Assembly (NCBI GenBank): GCA_028715015.1
Contig: JAQTLF010000009.1
Coordinates: 1 to 33,863 of the forward strand
Origin: Candidatus Moraniibacteriota bacterium
GTDB lineage: Bacteria > Patescibacteriota > Minisyncoccia > Moranbacterales > GWC2-37-73
DNA: 33,863 nt
Direction: 5' to 3'
Below the pieces are notes generated by a model. The model was not told the origin of the DNA and did not search any database. It worked only from the letters and a program-made list of their open reading frames with translations. Numbering within the stretch: position 1 is the stretch's first letter; every line of letters starts with the position of its first letter. Below, piece by piece: positions 30,768 to 33,863 of the stretch. Made by a program: the position numbers and the translations under genes.

Positions 30768-31190
30768 CTATTCAGTCTTATCCTTAGGTCTCTTTGCTCC
30801 ATATTTTGAACGAGAGCGATTTCGTTTGTCAACACCGGCGCTGTCCAAAACTCCACGCACAATGTGATAGCGGACACCTGGAAGATCTTTAACACGTCCT
30901 CCACGGATCATCACGATTGAATGCTCCTGCAAGTTGTGTCCAACTCCAGGAATGTAGGCTGTAACTTCCATTCCATTTGTAAGTCGCACACGGGCAATCT
31001 TACGCAGCGCTGAGTTAGGTTTTTTTGGAGTGGTTGTTGAAACCTTGATGCAAACTCCTCGTTTGAAAGGATTCACAGTCTTTTTTGGTTTGTTTTGCAA
31101 AGTGTTAAAAGTCATTGTCATTGCTGGCGACTTTGTTTTCTTCACTGCAGATTTTCGGCTCTTTTTCACTAATTGGTTTATTGTTGGCAT
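30768..31190 (-). CDS. rpsL: 30S ribosomal protein S12 (uS12)
   Basis: 140 aa. It starts [19 protein letters not shown] and contains the decoding-site loop [12 protein letters not shown], with the streptomycin-relevant Lys present, and [16 protein letters not shown] short insertion ([12 protein letters not shown], about 18-30) follows the N-terminus. First gene of the str operon, with promoter and leader at 31191-31347. Confidence 0.97.
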   Translation of the reverse strand: MPTINQLVKKSRKSAVKKTKSPAMTMTFNTLQNKPKKTVNPFKRGVCIKVSTTTPKKPNSALRKIARVRLTNGMEVTAYIPGVGHNLQEHSIVMIRGGRVKDLPGVRYHIVRGVLDSAGVDKRNRSRSKYGAKRPKDKTE

Positions 31191-31221
31191 ACTCTTCAGT
31201 TAAACTCAAAAATTTATAATT

Positions 31222-31241
31222 AAAAAATCAGACGTCTGATT
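31222..31241 (-). promoter_or_regulatory. Possible attenuator in the str-operon leader
   Basis: A perfect 16-bp palindrome (AATCAGAC/GTCTGATT, 31226-31241) folds as AATCAG-ACGT-CTGATT and is followed by a T6 run on the minus strand, about 30 nt before rpsL. It has intrinsic-terminator form, though the stem is AT-rich. Confidence 0.5.
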
Positions 31242-31318
31242 AAGACTTCATCCAGAACGAAATGAGCCTCAAATGACCTCTTTTTTACTCGAAAAACGAC
31301 TAGTAATCTAGCAAAACT

Positions 31319-31347
31319 ATTCTACACAATTATTAAATTTATGTCAA
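31319..31347 (-). promoter_or_regulatory. str-operon promoter
   Basis: TTGACA (31342-31347), 17-bp spacer, TAGAAT (31319-31324) on the minus strand; start near 31312, leader about 122 nt. Confidence 0.85.
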
Positions 31348-31372
31348 ACGTGTTAATAAGGCCATGCCAATC

Positions 31373-31431
31373 TCAACCTCACCCCAACCCTCTCCTAATC
31401 TAAAGAGAGGGAGAAAAATGGAAGAAAACTT
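31373..31431. repeat. REP-like palindromic element, copy 1
   Basis: CTCAACCTCACCCCAACC leads into a CCCTCTC/GAGAGGG hairpin and ATGGAAGAAAACTT, ending at the stop of the M50 gene. The tail ATGGAAGAAAACTT and the hairpin type recur in inverse orientation at 33747-33863. Confidence 0.7.
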
Positions 31432-32124
31432 CTATATCGCCAAACCGAAAAATAGGTTCAGCATAAGATTCAGGAAAAATCCCAAAGGACCGGAGAAGAT
31501 GATTATGAATAAAAGCAGCAGCATGAAGCCATATTGCTCAAACATTATCATAACCTCTGTTCGGACTGGAAAAATTGCAAATAGAAGCTTTGAACCGTCC
31601 AGGGGTGGAAATGGAATAAGATTGAAAAAAGCCAAAATAACATTCCAGAAAATCACCAACATGGAAATTTCAAAAAAAATAGAACCCACCGAGCCAGAAA
31701 TGATCCCACTGACAGCGCTCCAATTGTTGAAGTTGTGCACGATTGCAACTTTCAGTGCCGCAGGAATTGTGATCAAATGAGCAATAAAAGCAAAAACAAG
31801 TGCAATCAAAATGTTCGATCCTGGTCCGCCCAAGGCCACCAAAGCTGGTCCCCACTTTTGATTTTTCAGGTTATATGGGTTGTATGGCACAGGTTTGGCC
31901 CAACCAAAAGCAAATCCCGTGGTCATGATCATGAATAGCGGCACCACGATTGACCCCCATGGATCAATGTGTTTGATGGGATTGAAATTAAGCCTGCCAG
32001 AATATTTGGCAGTCGCATCGCCAAGCCAAAGAGCCACAAAGCCATGAGCCACTTCGTGAATAATAATGGTATAAATAAGGATAAAAACGTAGAATCCGAT
32101 CAGGATCATTGAATTCAAATCCAT
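31432..32124 (-). CDS. Site-2 protease family membrane metalloprotease (M50), short form
   Basis: 230 aa, five or six membrane helices. Zinc motif HEVAH (23-27) and second motif NLIPFPPLDGSKLLF near 175 are intact; there is no PDZ domain, distinguishing it from RseP in this window. Between them is GRLNFNPIKHIDPWGSI and GWAKPVPYNP, typical of the SpoIVFB/YwhC-like group. Substrate unknown. It is just upstream of the str promoter and divergent from rpmB. An internal Met at residue 6 is an alternative start. Confidence 0.9.
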   Translation of the reverse strand: MDLNSMILIGFYVFILIYTIIIHEVAHGFVALWLGDATAKYSGRLNFNPIKHIDPWGSIVVPLFMIMTTGFAFGWAKPVPYNPYNLKNQKWGPALVALGGPGSNILIALVFAFIAHLITIPAALKVAIVHNFNNWSAVSGIISGSVGSIFFEISMLVIFWNVILAFFNLIPFPPLDGSKLLFAIFPVRTEVMIMFEQYGFMLLLLFIIIFSGPLGFFLNLMLNLFFGLAI

Positions 32125-32173
32125 AACATTGACTACAAATTTACAAAATTATACAAAAATACAAAATTAGGGA

Positions 32174-32202
32174 TTGCCAAAACTCAATATATATGATACA
32201 CT
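32174..32202 (+). promoter_or_regulatory. rpmB promoter
   Basis: TTGCCA (32174-32179), 17-bp spacer, TACACT (32197-32202); start near 32209, leader about 100 nt. Confidence 0.65.
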
Positions 32203-32221
32203 GAAACTTGTAATAAATCAA

Positions 32222-32310
32222 TGTCATATTAGCATTCAAACATACGAGCATATAAACAATAATTTTTTGTTTAAATGTTTAAATGTTTAAATGTTTAAAT
32301 GTTTAAATTC
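32222..32310. repeat. TGTTTAAA tandem repeat in the rpmB leader
   Basis: Four tandem 8-bp units TGTTTAAA end 3-4 bp before the rpmB ATG region. The upstream part has CATATAAACA-type words, which can pair with them. No Shine-Dalgarno is visible. Confidence 0.7.
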
Positions 32311-32312
32311 AA

Positions 32313-32486
32313 ATGAGTAAAACATGCAGCGTGTGTGGCCGTGGAACAATTGCTGGAAATTCTCGAAGCCATTCAAACATAGCCTCCAAAAGAAAATTCA
32401 GTGTCAACATCCAGACCAAGAAAGTTGACGGAAAGAAAACCAAGATGTGCACCAAGTGCATCAAGACTGAAAACAAAGAAGCTTAG
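32313..32486 (+). CDS. rpmB: 50S ribosomal protein L28 (bL28)
   Basis: 57 aa, translated by hand: MSKTCSVCGRGTIAGNSRSH then a basic middle and KMCTKCIKTENKEA. Two zinc knuckles (Cys5/Cys8 and Cys46/Cys49) are intact. Single-gene plus-strand unit with promoter, repeat leader and terminator. Confidence 0.95.
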   Translation: MSKTCSVCGRGTIAGNSRSHSNIASKRKFSVNIQTKKVDGKKTKMCTKCIKTENKEA

Positions 32487-32510
32487 TTTTCAATTTCAAT
32501 CAATTCTTCC

Positions 32511-32543
32511 AAAATCCCTCGCCGCAAGGTTGAGGGATTTTTT
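32511..32543 (+). terminator. Intrinsic terminator of rpmB
   Basis: AAAATCCCTC pairs with GAGGGATTTT around an 11-nt loop, followed by T residues. It faces the convergent DUF5654-like gene and may serve both. Confidence 0.85.
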
Positions 32544-32550
32544 GCGCAAG

Positions 32551-32919
32551 CTATTTCTTTTTCTTTGATTTTGTTATTGAAGATTCTTTTGATGTTACAG
32601 TTGTCACAGCGACCTCGGTTTCTTTTTTGTCTTTTTTTCTTTCCACTTTGAATATTTTTGACAAATAGAGAGAAACGGCGACCACAATGACTGTCAAAAG
32701 AAAAGCATACAGAAACTTTGCCCTAAGGCCATTTCCGGAATCGGCAAAAAATCTTTCAATGAAAGCTTTGATGGCATCATTCCAGGCAAGACCAGCCACG
32801 AGTCCGAAACTGGTGATGATATAGCCCAAGGTTTTTTCCCGAACTTCCCTTTCAAGTTCAGCTCCCTTGTCTTTGAATGTGACCATTTTTTCTGTGATTT
32901 TTTCCATTTTTTTATTCAT
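32551..32919 (-). CDS. DUF5654-like small membrane protein (122 aa)
   Basis: A charged amphipathic N-terminus (ITEKMVTFKDKGAELEREVR) is followed by a hydrophobic segment with TLGYIITSFGLVAGLAWNDA (31-50), the feature I associate with DUF5654, and a second helix (about 66-86). The C-terminus is a Lys/Thr/Ser-rich tail ending in KSKKKK. Two membrane passes are likely. Function unknown. It lies 36 bp after the exonuclease gene and may be cotranscribed with it. Confidence 0.7.
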   Translation of the reverse strand: MNKKMEKITEKMVTFKDKGAELEREVREKTLGYIITSFGLVAGLAWNDAIKAFIERFFADSGNGLRAKFLYAFLLTVIVVAVSLYLSKIFKVERKKDKKETEVAVTTVTSKESSITKSKKKK

Positions 32920-32955
32920 GATTACTACTTACGTGCCCAATACAAATCTTCTTTC

Positions 32956-33621
32956 TTAAAAAAGTCTTGCAGTTGGTTTTTCAAAAACCATTTTGCGATA
33001 CACTGCGCGAGTTGTTTCAACATCCCGTTTGCAATATTCCAAAATGTCATTCACTTTTCCATCGGCAAAAAACTGCGCCACTTGTGATCCGTCAATGCCG
33101 CCTGTTTTTGAAGATGGCACATCCAAGGCATAGGCCAAATAATCAAGACTGACACTTGAATTTGCCCATTTGACCCATTCTTTCATGGTGTCAAAAACGG
33201 GATAGCTTCGATATCTGGCAAAGTTCAAATCATAGGCAGGTTTCACGCCAAGCACGATCGAACGCTGATAGATGAAGCGCAAATCGAAATCCATCACATT
33301 GTGCCCCACGAAAAGCAAGTCGTAGTCCGGATATTGCGGATTGCGCGGCGCTGAACTGATCGCATCAACCAGGTGCCAAAATTGCTGCAATGTTTCCTTT
33401 TCGTTGTTTTCATTGTAAAAATTCTGCGCCGGCTCGTCATCAACCGCATAGCCGATGCACAAAATTCTTCCAAAAGCTCCGTCGAAATTCGTCTTACTGA
33501 CAAACTCGTCAAATTTTTCCTGATCAAACTGCGGATTTTTCTTGTCGAAAAGATGCCTCAGTGTTTCTATTTTTGACTGCTCTGCCGGCAAAGTTTCAAT
33601 ATCCAGAAAAAGTTTATGCAT
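32956..33621 (-). CDS. DEDDy 3'-5' exonuclease (DnaQ-like / PolB-exonuclease-related)
   Basis: 221 aa from the ATG at 33621. RNase H-like exonuclease motifs: DIET (Exo I, near residue 7), GHNVMDFDL (Exo II, near 107), and YCKRDVETT (Exo III, Y-x3-D, near 195), so the DEDDy type. It resembles stand-alone exonucleases related to the PolB proofreading domain; no polymerase domain is attached. The ATG at 33651 overlaps the -10 box and is rejected as start. Confidence 0.88.
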   Translation of the reverse strand: MHKLFLDIETLPAEQSKIETLRHLFDKKNPQFDQEKFDEFVSKTNFDGAFGRILCIGYAVDDEPAQNFYNENNEKETLQQFWHLVDAISSAPRNPQYPDYDLLFVGHNVMDFDLRFIYQRSIVLGVKPAYDLNFARYRSYPVFDTMKEWVKWANSSVSLDYLAYALDVPSSKTGGIDGSQVAQFFADGKVNDILEYCKRDVETTRAVYRKMVFEKPTARLF

Positions 33622-33649
33622 ATGTTTTTCAATATATTTTAATTTATTC

Positions 33650-33658
33650 ATTATAGCA
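33650..33658 (-). promoter_or_regulatory. Extended -10 promoter of the exonuclease gene
   Basis: TGC-TATAAT on the minus strand; start near 33643, 22 nt before the ATG at 33621. No good -35 box. Confidence 0.65.
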
Positions 33659-33746
33659 CAAAATACAAATACTAACTTTTATCTTTAGTAAGGAAAAGTT
33701 ACAAAAGGCTCCCTTGCCTACCGGCATGGTTCCACATTTCTTTCAA

Positions 33747-33863
33747 AAGTTTTCTTCCATACCATTCTCCCCTCAGATGAGGGGAGATGTCCCGATACGG
33801 AATCGGGACAGAGGGGTTGAGCTAGGCCAGTGCTCAACCCCACCTCGGTCCTCCCCTTATCTA
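33747..33863. repeat. Three-hairpin palindromic element, copy 2 (runs to the window edge)
   Basis: Consecutive perfect hairpins: TCTCCCCTC/GAGGGGAGA, TGTCCCGAT/ATCGGGACA and GGGGTTGAGC/GCTCAACCCC. With its ATGGAAGAAAACTT flank (minus strand) it is related to 31373-31431. No gene is seen in 33659-33863. Confidence 0.75.

Overview
The window looks like chromosome of an ultra-small Candidate Phyla Radiation (Patescibacteria) bacterium, most likely Parcubacteria and perhaps Moranbacteria. The sequence shows moderate-to-low G+C, compact genes, a minimal dcw cluster (mraZ-rsmH-ftsL-ftsI-murF), ribosomal operons of typical order, and several lineage-style proteins (FtsA/PilM-like ATPase with a baseplate-J-like membrane protein, PEGA-domain protein, Asp-box lipoprotein, DUF5654-like protein). 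UGA ends at least two genes (the ftsL-like and FtsA-like genes), so the code is standard and not the UGA=Gly code of Gracilibacteria. The lineage is inference; nothing was searched.

Layout: 1-484 is a small isolated transcription unit with a perfect sigma70 promoter, a hairpin leader, a 62-aa orphan ORF with a strong Shine-Dalgarno and a branched terminator. 492-5755 is the dcw cluster (minus strand), with its promoter and possible MraZ operator upstream of mraZ. 5771-8584 holds an AlkD-like gene, a small membrane protein and recQ. 8710-11830 is a large secreted beta-helix protein whose signal-peptide frame is broken at a (GA)10 tract. 11839-16345 holds dinD, greA, rseP, frr and a lipoprotein. 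16414-16812 is a tRNA-Lys locus with duplicated tRNA ends. 16852-18956 is a membrane protein and a divergent PEGA/propeller protein. 19201-24289 is the alpha operon (infA-rpmJ-rpsM-rpsK-rpsD-rpoA-rplQ-rplM-rpsI). 24352-27703 encodes the FtsA/PilM-like ATPase and its membrane-anchored neighbour. 28027-31347 is the str operon (rpsL-rpsG-fusA). 31432-33655 holds an M50 protease, rpmB, a DUF5654-like protein and a DEDDy exonuclease.

Functionally the window is mostly core machinery: translation (initiation factor, elongation factor, recycling factor, ten ribosomal proteins, tRNA-Lys), transcription (RpoA, GreA), cell-wall division (PBP2/FtsI, MurF, FtsL-like) and repair (RecQ, AlkD-like, DinD).

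The unusual content is mostly non-coding. Genes inside operons are separated by about 90-150-nt cassettes built from two different short tandem repeats that are partly reverse complements of each other, so each gap can fold into an imperfect hairpin. A 121-bp structured element occurs twice. Fragments of the tRNA-Lys 3' end form palindromes around terminators. A dinucleotide tract places the large surface protein in an apparent phase-OFF state.
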